This document shows positions 21,538-30,315 of a stretch of 64,000 bases of DNA, in pieces. Each line of letters opens with the position of its first letter. Position 1 is the stretch's first letter. The stretch spans positions 9,212,231 to 9,276,230 of the forward strand of contig NC_134033.1 of assembly GCF_964204645.1 (NCBI RefSeq). The letters are read 5' to 3'. The translations under genes were made by a program, and so were the position numbers. The notes beneath the pieces were generated by a model. It made no database searches. It was not told the DNA's origin and saw only the letters and a list, made by a program, of their open reading frames with translations. This DNA is from Tubulanus polymorphus (lineage: Eukaryota; Nemertea; Palaeonemertea; Tubulaniformes; Tubulanidae).

Positions 21538-23231
21538 GATCTGAATATGTAAAAGATGAAGTTTATAATAGAACATTGAATATTTGGAATCATTTCGAAA
21601 TTAAAAATCATGGACAATTAGTAGATTTATATTTAAAATCAGATGTATTATTATTAACCGATATATTCGAAAGGTTTAGAGATGTAAACCTAAAATATTT
21701 CAATATTGATCCTTGTCATTGTTATTCATCACCAGGATTAACATGGGATTGTGGATTAAAATTTACAGATATAAAAATGGATTTGTTAACAAATATAGAT
21801 CAATTACTATTATTTGAAAAATCTATAAGAGGAGGTGTTTCAGGTGTATTGGGTGATAGATATTTCAATGTAAATGATAATCCTGGATATAAATTATTAT
21901 ACATAGATGCAAATAATCTTTATGGTTGGGCAATGATGGAACCACAACCTTATGGGATGTTTGAAATAACTGAAGTTTTGAAAATTGATAAATTTGATTG
22001 GAAGAAAAGAATCCTAGATATTGCAGATGATTCAGATATTGGTTACTTCTTCGTTGTAGATTTAGAATACCCTGAAAATATTAAATTCAAATCTAGAAAT
22101 CTAGCATATTGTCCCGAACATAAAACTGTTAAACATGAAGAATTATCAAATTATCAAAAAAGAATTAAACCTGATAATCATATTCATACTGAAAAGTTAA
22201 TGGTAACTCAAGAAAATAAATATAATTACGTTGTGCATTATAGAATGTTGAAGTTTTATTTGAGACAAGGAATGATATTTAAAAAAGTACATAGATATAT
22301 TTCATTCAGTCAATCTAAATGGTTAGAAAAATATATAGATTTTAATACTACACAGAGAACTAAATCTAAAACTGATTTTGAGAAGGATTTTTTTAAGTTA
22401 ATGAATAATGCATTCTATGGTAAGACTTGTGAAAATATTAGAAATAGAAATGATATTGAGTTAGTTAGTAATGGTAAAAGGATAAGGCATTTACAATCAT
22501 ATCCTAAGTTTATAGGTAACAGAATATTTGATGAAAATTTAGCTGCAGTTAAGATGAGAAGAACATCAATGAAATTTAATAAACCAATTTATGTTGGAGC
22601 TGCAGTTTTAGAATTATCAAAGTTATTAATGTATAAATTTTACTATAACGTATTACAACCTCATTTTGGAGAAAAACATATAGAAATCTTATATTTTGAT
22701 ACAGATTCTTACATATTAAAGATAAAAACTGATAATATAACAGATGATTTAAAAACATTAAAACACCATTTTGATTTCAGTAACTATCCTAAAGATCATG
22801 AATTGTTTAGCAATGATAATAAAAAAGTTCCCGGTAAATTCAAAGATGAATTAGGTGGTGAAGAAATGATAGAGTTCATTGGTATTAGATCTAAAATGTA
22901 TTCATATAAAACCAAAACTCATGAAGCTAAAAAGTTAAAAGGAATTACCAAAAGCGTTGTTGAAAAGAATATTCATTTCAAAGATTACATCAATTGTATA
23001 TTTAATGAAGAAGTTAGAAAACATAAAATGAAATGTTTAAGATCTGAAGATCATGAAATGTATATTGAAGAGATAGAGAAGATAAGTCTAAACCCATTTG
23101 ATGATAAAAGATATATTTTAGATGATGGAATCCACACAGTCGCCTATGGTTGCAATTTAGATGAATATATAAAATTCAAAAGAGAAGAAACAAAAGAAAA
23201 TGAGATTATGAAAAGGATTCTAGCGTGTTAA
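21522..23231 (+). CDS. polB: Protein-primed DNA polymerase B, polymerase domain (frame-shifted continuation)
   Basis: Open from just after a TGA at 21519-21521 to TAA 23229-23231; an ATG at 21576 is internal, not a true start. Motifs: Exo III DLYLKSDVLLLTDIF; Pol A as DANNLYGWAM, the form typical of protein-primed Polinton polymerases; Pol B KLMNNAFYGKTCEN; and Pol C YFDTDSYIL with both catalytic aspartates. All catalytic residues are present. With the previous segment the total is about 1,335 residues, normal for Polinton PolB. No homopolymer marks the break at about 21516-21530, so mutation, sequence error and recoding are all possible. Confidence 0.93.
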   Translation, partial: FYDELRSEYVKDEVYNRTLNIWNHFEIKNHGQLVDLYLKSDVLLLTDIFERFRDVNLKYFNIDPCHCYSSPGLTWDCGLKFTDIKMDLLTNIDQLLLFEKSIRGGVSGVLGDRYFNVNDNPGYKLLYIDANNLYGWAMMEPQPYGMFEITEVLKIDKFDWKKRILDIADDSDIGYFFVVDLEYPENIKFKSRNLAYCPEHKTVKHEELSNYQKRIKPDNHIHTEKLMVTQENKYNYVVHYRMLKFYLRQGMIFKKVHRYISFSQSKWLEKYIDFNTTQRTKSKTDFEKDFFKLMNNAFYGKTCENIRNRNDIELVSNGKRIRHLQSYPKFIGNRIFDENLAAVKMRRTSMKFNKPIYVGAAVLELSKLLMYKFYYNVLQPHFGEKHIEILYFDTDSYILKIKTDNITDDLKTLKHHFDFSNYPKDHELFSNDNKKVPGKFKDELGGEEMIEFIGIRSKMYSYKTKTHEAKKLKGITKSVVEKNIHFKDYINCIFNEEVRKHKMKCLRSEDHEMYIEEIEKISLNPFDDKRYILDDGIHTVAYGCNLDEYIKFKREETKENEIMKRILAC

Positions 23232-23259
23232 TCAATTTCAATAAAAATTTGTATAATAA

Positions 23260-23601
23260 ATGGAGAGTAAACAAGTACACAGTGAATTCTTAGATAGAAT
23301 TAAAGATACTTCAAGCGTCAAATCTGTAGATTATAAATTTAAAAAACTAACTGAGTTAACAATTCACAAGAAATATTTAATTACTAACATTGAAACAATT
23401 ACTAATAAATATGGAGATAAATTAGTAATTCATTTAGAATATGAAGGATTAAAAGGAAATAAATATAAATTCAGAACTTATTTACCAGATAGATTTCATA
23501 GATTATCAAGTGAAGATTTAGAAGAATTATGTTCTGGAGATTTCTATTTCGTATACAAAGGTAAGAATGAAAAAGGGCACCATGAAATAGATTTCGAATA
23601 A
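23260..23601 (+). CDS. Small OB-fold-like protein, candidate single-strand DNA-binding protein
   Basis: 113 codons, starting in GTATAATAAATGG, 28 bp after PolB. Predicted mostly beta, with KKYLITNIETITNKYGDKLV (a short KY-x-I-x2 strand followed by G-D-K-L-V) and then RTYLPDRFHRLSSEDLEEL, LCSGDFYFVYKGK. The pattern (strand, strand, LP-x-RF, L-x-G-x-x-x-x-Y-x-G) is found in small proteins next to replication genes of several virus-like elements. I infer an OB-fold nucleic-acid-binding role. It lies beside the polymerase gene, which fits a replication accessory. Function not proven. Confidence 0.55.
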   Translation: MESKQVHSEFLDRIKDTSSVKSVDYKFKKLTELTIHKKYLITNIETITNKYGDKLVIHLEYEGLKGNKYKFRTYLPDRFHRLSSEDLEELCSGDFYFVYKGKNEKGHHEIDFE

Positions 23602-23618
23602 GAAAATATGTAAAATAA

Positions 23619-24377
23619 ATGGTAGAATTAAAAGAATACAGAATATTTGTTGATTCTAGAAAACTTACAAATTATAAATCTCATAATTTATTAGTACAAT
23701 TAGATAGAGAATTCAAGAATTGTGTAGATTTAAAATTAGTAAATATAAGTTTATGTAATTCTTTTTATAATATATCGAATAAAACTATTGAACATAATAC
23801 TTTTTTAATTCATATTAGAAATATAAATAAATGGTTTCATCTATTTCTAAGACCAGGATTATATAATTTAGAAACATTATCTCAAGAAATTAATCGTAGA
23901 GCACGGTTGAAAATTAGAAAAGATGATAAATTTTTAATAAGATTTATAAAAAGTGATAGCTCAAATAGAATTAAAATAAAGGTATTTGATGAAAGTCAAC
24001 ATGCATTTATGGTAAAAAAACCTATAGCTAAATTGCTAGGAATTGAACCAGATGTTGTTACAGTAAACGTAGAAGGTATTTCAAATATAATACCTTTTAC
24101 ACATTTTTATATTTATTGCAATTTAATTGACCCAACAAAAACATTTGAAGCAACTAAAGATACAACATGTAATTCTAGTATATTAAATATTTTACCATTA
24201 AAAAATGTTAAAGAATTTGGAACGCAAATAAATTATAATTTAACAGAATGTGATTTCAAACCATGCATTCCTCGTTTTAATAATTTTAGATTAGAAATTA
24301 GAAATCATAATGGATACTTAATTGATTTAAATAATTTCCCTGTAATTTATGAATTAGTTATAAGATGTAGGGAGTAA
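23619..24377 (+). CDS. Minor capsid protein (penton-type single jelly-roll)
   Basis: 252 codons, ATG in GTAAAATAAATGG. Beta-rich throughout. The central AKLLGIEPD and the C-terminal run from FNNFRLEIRNHNGYL to LNNFPVIYELVI match the general pattern of Polinton minor capsid proteins (LLG turn, then a final I-x-I-x-D/N-x-x-G-x-x-I-D strand pair). In the family this protein forms the pentons at virion vertices. Its length (about 250 residues) is usual. Upstream of the membrane-protein cluster and major capsid, in the same arm. Confidence 0.78.
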   Translation: MVELKEYRIFVDSRKLTNYKSHNLLVQLDREFKNCVDLKLVNISLCNSFYNISNKTIEHNTFLIHIRNINKWFHLFLRPGLYNLETLSQEINRRARLKIRKDDKFLIRFIKSDSSNRIKIKVFDESQHAFMVKKPIAKLLGIEPDVVTVNVEGISNIIPFTHFYIYCNLIDPTKTFEATKDTTCNSSILNILPLKNVKEFGTQINYNLTECDFKPCIPRFNNFRLEIRNHNGYLIDLNNFPVIYELVIRCRE

Positions 24378-24393
24378 TTTTTTCACTATATAA

Positions 24394-24735
24394 ATGAATA
24401 TAACTGTTGGACCGAGTATATGTTTTGGGTTTGATTTTAAACATGGTAAAGAAATGAGAATTAAACTAAATGATGTAATTACTGATATAAAAAGTAAATC
24501 ATTTAACAATGCATCAATGATTGATAAAGAAAATTATAATATAGAAAAAGTAATTGATTTAATTAGATCACCTTTAGAATATTATGAATTAAATGAAGAT
24601 GGAATTATTGATGATATTAAAAACATATTAACCAAAATATATGATAATCATAAAACTAGTAATAAAATAAATGTTGAATTAATCATAAATAAGTTAACTA
24701 AATATTTTGAAGATAGTAATTTTTTTGATAAATAA
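24394..24735 (+). CDS. Uncharacterised Polinton protein, 113 aa
   Basis: ATG in CTATATAAATG after a T6 tract, 16 bp after the minor capsid stop. Short beta-like start (MNITVGPSICFGFDF), then largely helical and acidic. No motif recognised. It is packed head-to-tail between the minor capsid and a small membrane protein (its TAA is followed at once by ATG 24736), so a virion or assembly role is possible but unsupported. Confidence 0.6.
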   Translation: MNITVGPSICFGFDFKHGKEMRIKLNDVITDIKSKSFNNASMIDKENYNIEKVIDLIRSPLEYYELNEDGIIDDIKNILTKIYDNHKTSNKINVELIINKLTKYFEDSNFFDK

Positions 24736-24957
24736 ATGAGTGATAATAAGTGGATAATAACTGGATTATATAATGGTGCCTTACTATCAGTTGGAACGGT
24801 TGGTTATTCAATGGTATTAAAAAAAGTATTCAAAATGGGAAGTGTTAATGTTGATAGATTTGATATAAATGATATTTTAAAGTTAACATTAGCAGTTACT
24901 TTATCTAATTTAACTATTGATTATTTGGAAAAACAAAAATATATTCCTCCCATATAA
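24736..24957 (+). CDS. Small membrane protein, 73 aa
   Basis: ATG directly abuts the stop of the previous gene, in GATAAATAAATGAG. Two hydrophobic stretches (residues ~7-28 and ~47-62, ILKLTLAVTLSNLTIDYL). Small two-helix membrane proteins at this place are a regular feature of Polintons and adintoviruses. Exact function unknown. Confidence 0.65.
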   Translation: MSDNKWIITGLYNGALLSVGTVGYSMVLKKVFKMGSVNVDRFDINDILKLTLAVTLSNLTIDYLEKQKYIPPI

Positions 24958-24981
24958 ATACATAATTTTTTTGTTAAATAA

Positions 24982-25404
24982 ATGGCTTCTGCAATTATAA
25001 CTATTATAGGATCGGCAATTGTTAACGCTTTAGCATTTACTGGTGGTGGTTATTTATTTAAACATATTGATAAAAATAGTTCATTAGGAGAACAAAGAAG
25101 ACATAACTTAGCGTTAGAGAAATACAATAAAGCTGCAGAAGAATATAGAGAAAAGAGACAAAACTATATGGATTACATCAATAAAGAATTATATGATCAA
25201 AAGATTTCACACAGAGATTTTCAATCAGTTGATGATGCAATGAGTTTATATAACGCGGTAACAAATAAAGAAAAATTACATCTATACAAACCTAAATTAT
25301 CAGATTATTATACCCCAAGTAAAGAACAACAGAAATATGAAATAATTTGGATTTTAGGTGGAACAGTTATTGTTATATTTGTTGCTTATAAGTTTACTAA
25401 TTAA
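24982..25404 (+). CDS. Conserved Polinton membrane protein, 140 aa
   Basis: ATG in GTTAAATAAATGG after a T7 tract. It begins with a hydrophobic segment (IITIIGSAIVNALAFTGGGYL), then a charged helical part (QRRHNLALEKYNKAAEEYREKRQ), the conserved-looking LSDYYTPSKEQQ, and a C-terminal membrane helix (~118-137). The VNALAF-G-G-YLF start and the L-S-D-Y-Y-x-P-S-x-E-Q-Q motif recur in Polinton genomes of invertebrates as I recall them. Likely a virion or membrane-associated component; unproven. Confidence 0.7.
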   Translation: MASAIITIIGSAIVNALAFTGGGYLFKHIDKNSSLGEQRRHNLALEKYNKAAEEYREKRQNYMDYINKELYDQKISHRDFQSVDDAMSLYNAVTNKEKLHLYKPKLSDYYTPSKEQQKYEIIWILGGTVIVIFVAYKFTN

Positions 25405-25423
25405 TAATTTTTTTTCTAAATAA

Positions 25424-25858
25424 ATGGAAGATAAAGTTGATAGTATTGATATTATTCCTCATGATATAAATAAAACTAAATTAAAAACATATTTAGAAAA
25501 ACAAATATTAGAATTTGAAAGTGACTTAAAGATAAAAAAGAAAAAATATTTAAAAAGTAAAATTATATATTATTTGATTATAAGTGGTTCGGTTACAATT
25601 AGTTCTGTAATAACATTTCTAGCAATATTCAGCCCACTAACACCTTTAGCTATATCAATTGGTGTATTAGGATTAAGTTCAAGTGTTTTAACTGGTATAA
25701 GTTCAAAATTAAATATAAACTGTAATAAACAAAAAATAAAATCTAATATAAAAGAAATTAATAAATTAAAGAACACACTAGATTATATAATAAGTTTAAA
25801 TGGTCATATAACAGCTGAAGAACAAGATAAATTATTAAAAGAATTAATAAATTATTAA
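25424..25858 (+). CDS. Membrane protein with flanking coiled coils, 144 aa
   Basis: ATG in TCTAAATAAATGG after a T8 tract. A lysine/glutamate helical region (~15-42) leads to two adjacent hydrophobic helices (~45-66 and ~68-88), then a second lysine-rich helix. Such a helix-hairpin-helix layout suggests a membrane-bending or virion-membrane protein. No homologue recognised with certainty. Confidence 0.6.
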   Translation: MEDKVDSIDIIPHDINKTKLKTYLEKQILEFESDLKIKKKKYLKSKIIYYLIISGSVTISSVITFLAIFSPLTPLAISIGVLGLSSSVLTGISSKLNINCNKQKIKSNIKEINKLKNTLDYIISLNGHITAEEQDKLLKELINY

Positions 25859-25875
25859 TTTTTTTAATTATATAA

Positions 25876-27264
25876 ATGGTAGATAGTTTTCCAAAAGCTT
25901 TCCGATATAATAAATCAATTAAATATAATATTCCAGCAATAGATTTTAATAAAGATATTACATATAGAAATGAAGTTTTAGATTCATTAACTAATTTAGA
26001 AATTTATGTTACTGAAACTAATAATTTTAATGCAAAGATGGAAAATATATTTCATGTATATTTAATTAATTTTAAAAAATTGAAAGATGAAAAACAATGG
26101 TTATTAAAATCTAATATGAAGTATTGGCAGAATCAATTAAATTTTGCTGTTTATTGTGCAACAACAGGATGTGGAATTAGTTGGAATGATCATTTGAATA
26201 ATTCTAAATATAAATTAATTCAAAGTTTATTTAGATTTCATACATACTTTCAAATCAGAATAATATTAAATGAATTAGAGTGCGCTTTACCAGGATCTAG
26301 GTATTTCAAAGAATTAGATAATAATATTAATTTATCAAAGTTTTATAAGATTTGCAATGAATTTAATATAGATATAAATAATTCTGATTTTAGAACAAAA
26401 ATTGGAACAATAAGATCACTTCCATGCCCTAAAAAGATTGCAGAATATTGTGCACTTCCCATACCATCTAATAGTTTTTATAATATCTATAATAATAAAT
26501 TAGGTTATGGTAAAATAGAAACAAAGGATTTAGAAACATTAAATTTCAATAAATTACCAAAATTTTATGATAATTTAAAACAAGAAAACAATAATGGTTG
26601 GGTATATTTTATTTTAGAAAATAGTGAAGGTTTTACTAAATCAGGTATAGAAAGAATAAATCAATCTATTAGAACTTATTTGATTTGTATTTTAGGCGCC
26701 CAAGTTGAAACAAGATCACCGATAATTGGAAATTTGAATACATCATTCGATACACAAAAACAATTTAAAGTTTTATTTGAAGATTCCATACATAATGATA
26801 AAAATAGATCGATTCCAGAAAACATAATAAGATATCAAAATTATTTAGATAAATCTCATGTGAGACTTAATTATTGTATAGGCCCTAATCTATTAATTAT
26901 TTCTAATGATTTAGTATTAAAGATGGGAAATATAATTGGTTATAATAATCTAATTAAAACTGCAACAATAAATAATTCATTTGGATTAAATGATATAAAT
27001 AAAAAGATTATTACTGCTCCAAAATTAATGGAAGGTGAAAAAAATAAAGAACATATTCAATCAACTGAAACTAAAACTAAGAATATTAAATTAAATAATG
27101 ATTCTAAAATAAAAGATTACAATACATCAGAAAATAATAGAACTGATATTATTCAACATGATATAATTAAAACTGATGATGATAATAAATCCCATGAAAA
27201 TACTAAATTAGCTATAACTTGTATAGGAATTGTAATCGGAGGAATATTATATTTTAAATTTTAA
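25876..27264 (+). CDS. Conserved Polinton protein of unknown function, 462 aa
   Basis: ATG in ATTATATAAATGG after a T7 tract. Striking segments are NQLNFAVYCATTGCGISWND, FRFHTYFQIRIILNELECAL, and SEGFTKSGIERINQSIRTY followed by CILGAQVETRS. I recall this combination as a conserved, uncharacterised protein of animal Polintons. It ends with a charged, disordered region and a C-terminal membrane anchor (~444-460). No catalytic motif is evident. The position in the structural-gene arm suggests a virion or assembly function. Confidence 0.7.
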   Translation: MVDSFPKAFRYNKSIKYNIPAIDFNKDITYRNEVLDSLTNLEIYVTETNNFNAKMENIFHVYLINFKKLKDEKQWLLKSNMKYWQNQLNFAVYCATTGCGISWNDHLNNSKYKLIQSLFRFHTYFQIRIILNELECALPGSRYFKELDNNINLSKFYKICNEFNIDINNSDFRTKIGTIRSLPCPKKIAEYCALPIPSNSFYNIYNNKLGYGKIETKDLETLNFNKLPKFYDNLKQENNNGWVYFILENSEGFTKSGIERINQSIRTYLICILGAQVETRSPIIGNLNTSFDTQKQFKVLFEDSIHNDKNRSIPENIIRYQNYLDKSHVRLNYCIGPNLLIISNDLVLKMGNIIGYNNLIKTATINNSFGLNDINKKIITAPKLMEGEKNKEHIQSTETKTKNIKLNNDSKIKDYNTSENNRTDIIQHDIIKTDDDNKSHENTKLAITCIGIVIGGILYFKF

Positions 27265-27280
27265 TTTTTTTATTATGTAA

Positions 27281-28558
27281 ATGGATGTAGAAGGTGGAGA
27301 AGATTATGAAATGGATGACATGGGAAATGATAATGAAGGATATATTGATGATGATTATAATGATGCAGGCGCTAATATTGATAATGATGATGAATCAGCA
27401 TATAATACTAATTTAGGTGAAGATGATGATTATGATGATGATGATCCCGAATTACGTGAAAAATTAAATAAATATTTAAAAGCTCCTGAAATTGGTAGAA
27501 TTTCAACTAGAAGAGAAAGAAAAGAATTTATGGAACTATTAGAAAAACAACAAGAAAAATATCCTGGCGAACCTATGGAATTATATAAAATGAAATCTAG
27601 AGTAACAGATACAATTGTTAACGAATTACTACCAATAGCTGTAATACATGAAATTGATACAGAAGGTGTTGTAGAACAAATTTTTAAAGATGACCCATAT
27701 TTCACAAATAATTTAGAATTTAAAAATGATGCATGGTATTATAATATTGATTTAAATAGGAATATTGTAACAATTCAATTATCTAAAATGGGTCAAGAAA
27801 ATATTTATGAACCTGAAATGCGAGCAACATCTACAATTGAAGGTTCAAAAGGTGGTAGAGAATTTCTTAGAATTATATGGAATGCAATCGATAGAATAAA
27901 TAAAGAAAAACCAATTCCTAAAATTGATATAAACAAATATTCACCATTTAAAAATCCATTTAAAAATCCAAATCCTACTGATTTTGATTCAAAAATGGAA
28001 GAGAATAGAAATCGATTAGATAGATTGAGATCTTCAACACCCGAAACATCGAGAAGAGACACTCAACAAATTGATAATTATTCAAGTAAATTACAATTAG
28101 AAAAACAAATTGATAGATTAAGAGATTCAGAAGAACTGATGAATAGTATATCAGATACATCTGGTTCTGAAACTGGAATAAATCGACTGCAATATTTACT
28201 AGAAAAAGGATTTCTTAATTTAACTGATGAAGAATTAGAAGCATTTCCTAAACAAATACGTAGAGAAATTAAAGGTATACAAGTATCAGCTGATGAAATT
28301 GCTAATATTAAGATGAGATTTTCTAAAATAACCATATTAGAAAAAGAATTAGTTAATGTAGATGAAGAATTAAAACAATTAGAATTAAATAGAGATTTTA
28401 ATGTAGTTTATGAAGCTGATTTTGAAAGCAGACAGTTAGTTTTAGTAAAAGAAATAGATGATTTAGAATATAACATAAAATTACAAAAAGAAGAAAGAGA
28501 TATATTATTAAAATCATATGATCTTAATCATATTAAAAAATTAAAAGTTTTTTTTTAA
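27281..28558 (+). CDS. Acidic coiled-coil protein (5' part of a frame-split gene)
   Basis: 425 codons, ATG in TTATGTAAATGG after a T7 tract. The first ~60 residues are very acidic (Asp/Glu/Asn-rich), the middle is mixed, and the last ~150 residues form heptad-like helices (KITILEKELVNVDEELKQLE). It ends at TAA 28556-28558 directly after a T9 run (28548-28556). The next reading frame over continues with a typical C-terminal membrane domain, so this looks like one gene broken by a one-base change in the T run. Confidence 0.7.
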   Translation: MDVEGGEDYEMDDMGNDNEGYIDDDYNDAGANIDNDDESAYNTNLGEDDDYDDDDPELREKLNKYLKAPEIGRISTRRERKEFMELLEKQQEKYPGEPMELYKMKSRVTDTIVNELLPIAVIHEIDTEGVVEQIFKDDPYFTNNLEFKNDAWYYNIDLNRNIVTIQLSKMGQENIYEPEMRATSTIEGSKGGREFLRIIWNAIDRINKEKPIPKIDINKYSPFKNPFKNPNPTDFDSKMEENRNRLDRLRSSTPETSRRDTQQIDNYSSKLQLEKQIDRLRDSEELMNSISDTSGSETGINRLQYLLEKGFLNLTDEELEAFPKQIRREIKGIQVSADEIANIKMRFSKITILEKELVNVDEELKQLELNRDFNVVYEADFESRQLVLVKEIDDLEYNIKLQKEERDILLKSYDLNHIKKLKVFF

Positions 28559-28997
28559 AGATTTGTTGATTAAACCAGATTCTGAAATATCATTAAAAGA
28601 CAGAATAAGATTATTATTTAAATTAGAAGGTATAACAATTCTTTCAATTGTAACAGCTGTAACTATGTTATTTACAACAATTGGTTTAGCTATATCAAAT
28701 GCTTTAAAATCTACTCCTACTCCCACTCCCAATAAACCAGATAAACCTCCACGTAATAATTCTATACAAGATAAAGTAAAAGATGGTTTAAAGAAATTAG
28801 CAAAATATTTATGGGAACTATCTAAAAAATCTGCTGCAGCTTTACCAGGAGTTATTGCTTCAATTGTTGGTTTTATATTGAAATCTGCAGGAAACATTAT
28901 TAACTTTGCTGCTGAACATATTTTTTTATTCTTAATTACAGTTGTAAGTGCTATTATTTTTGGTTTAGTAAATATGATATCAAAAAATATCAAGTAA
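28545..28997 (+). CDS. C-terminal membrane domain of the acidic coiled-coil protein (frame-shifted)
   Basis: Open from just after a stop at 28542-28544 to TAA 28995-28997, with no ATG at its start (a TTG at 28563 is not a convincing start) and no TAAATG box before it. It encodes ISLKDRIRLLFKLEG, a hydrophobic helix, a proline/lysine linker (TPTPTPNKPDKPP), and a second amphipathic/hydrophobic region with two membrane segments. In related elements, as I recall, this domain ends a longer coiled-coil protein. It should be joined to the preceding gene across the T9 run. Confidence 0.65.
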   Translation, partial: KFFFKDLLIKPDSEISLKDRIRLLFKLEGITILSIVTAVTMLFTTIGLAISNALKSTPTPTPNKPDKPPRNNSIQDKVKDGLKKLAKYLWELSKKSAAALPGVIASIVGFILKSAGNIINFAAEHIFLFLITVVSAIIFGLVNMISKNIK

Positions 28998-29038
28998 ACC
29001 ATAATCAAAAATAAATAATTAATTTTTTTGTTCAATAA

Positions 29039-30283
29039 ATGAGTGGGAGTTATATAAGTCCTTCGAAGAATCATAGAATATCTAATGCTATTAAAGCAGA
29101 AAGATCACATCATATAATTACTCATAACCCTTCAAATATTAATCCCGATGAAACTTTATACGTTAGAATCCCTCGATTAACACAAAATACTTTTTATGTT
29201 CCAAACAGTATTTATTTATCAGCTGATATAAAAGTAATCGGTAATAATAATAATTATGTCGTTGATAATGTTGGAAGATATTTGATTAAAAAGTTAACAA
29301 TAAAGATTGGTCCAGAAACAGTTTTCTCATTAGATGATTATAATTTATTTTCACATTATAAAGATTTATGGTTAACTAAAGAAAATAGAAATAATATGAT
29401 ATTTCAAGGAATTCAATCAGAAAACCAAAATAAATTAAGATCAGAAGCTAATAGCGCAATATTAACTAATGATGTAGATAAATTGATAAAAAGTATATAT
29501 GGAAGCAAATATAAAATTCCATTAGACTTTGAATTGATAAATAATAATGCACCTTTATATAAATACGCAATTCAAGAAGATATTATATTTGAGATAACAT
29601 TTGCTCCTGTAAATGAAATTGTATTATCTTGCGTTAATAAAGATATGAGTTATAAATTATCGAATATATGTTTAGAATATGATACAGTAACTGATGAAAA
29701 TATTTCAAGTATAATTCAAACTCAATACAATCAAGGGTTTTCATTATTATATGATTATATTGATAAATTTAAAACTGTAACTATTAATGCAAATGATGAA
29801 ATAATTAATGAGAATATTAACTTTCCTAGAAGATCTATTAAAGGTATATTAATATTTTTTACCATTGGAACGTATACTAATGGCGCAATAAATGTTGATA
29901 ATTATTATAATCCTGAAATAACAAAAGTAGAAATAACTATCGAAGGAATAGCAAATAAAATATTTTGTCAAGGAATGAGAATGATTGATCAATGGGTAGA
30001 AATTAGAAAACATTTTATGAATGAAAAAGTGAAATCATTTGAAAATTGTAACATTAATCAAATTGATTATTATACCGGTAATAAATATGCATTATGGTTA
30101 GATTTTAGAACAGAGGATAATTCATTACACGGTTCTGGGAAAAAACTACAGAACACTAAAGATGGAATACAATTATTCATGATAAAGAAAAAGGGAATCA
30201 AAAATTTTAAAATGCATATTTATATTATATCTGACGCGCAATTAAATATTGTAAATTCACAATTAGATAGTGTTATGTATTAA
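29039..30283 (+). CDS. Major capsid protein (double jelly-roll, hexon-like)
   Basis: 414 codons, ATG in TTCAATAAATGAG after a T7 tract. The N-terminal segment NTFYVPNSIYLSADIKV, then VDNVGRYLIKKLTIKIGPET, SHYKDLWL and IFQGIQSENQNKLR follow the Polinton major-capsid pattern (N-x-x-x-x-L-V-x-x-x-x-x-x-G-G/P-E, DLF/W-L, GIQS-x-N-x-x-x-R). The C-terminal half has a second strand-rich jelly-roll ending in a run of short strands. It is predicted to trimerise into capsomers of an icosahedral shell. Length is at the short end for the family; no break is visible. Confidence 0.82.
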   Translation: MSGSYISPSKNHRISNAIKAERSHHIITHNPSNINPDETLYVRIPRLTQNTFYVPNSIYLSADIKVIGNNNNYVVDNVGRYLIKKLTIKIGPETVFSLDDYNLFSHYKDLWLTKENRNNMIFQGIQSENQNKLRSEANSAILTNDVDKLIKSIYGSKYKIPLDFELINNNAPLYKYAIQEDIIFEITFAPVNEIVLSCVNKDMSYKLSNICLEYDTVTDENISSIIQTQYNQGFSLLYDYIDKFKTVTINANDEIINENINFPRRSIKGILIFFTIGTYTNGAINVDNYYNPEITKVEITIEGIANKIFCQGMRMIDQWVEIRKHFMNEKVKSFENCNINQIDYYTGNKYALWLDFRTEDNSLHGSGKKLQNTKDGIQLFMIKKKGIKNFKMHIYIISDAQLNIVNSQLDSVMY

Positions 30284-30315
30284 AATTTTAACTTTAATAA
30301 AAATCTATATAATAA

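Noticed and set aside
21576-21578. Independent start codon for a second polymerase protein
   Set aside because: The open frame extends upstream of this ATG with polymerase-like sequence and no TAAATG box precedes it; it is the continuation of PolB.
28563-28565. Start of a separate 144-aa membrane protein
   Set aside because: The codon is TTG, the frame is open upstream, and the start box is missing; more likely the tail of the preceding gene.
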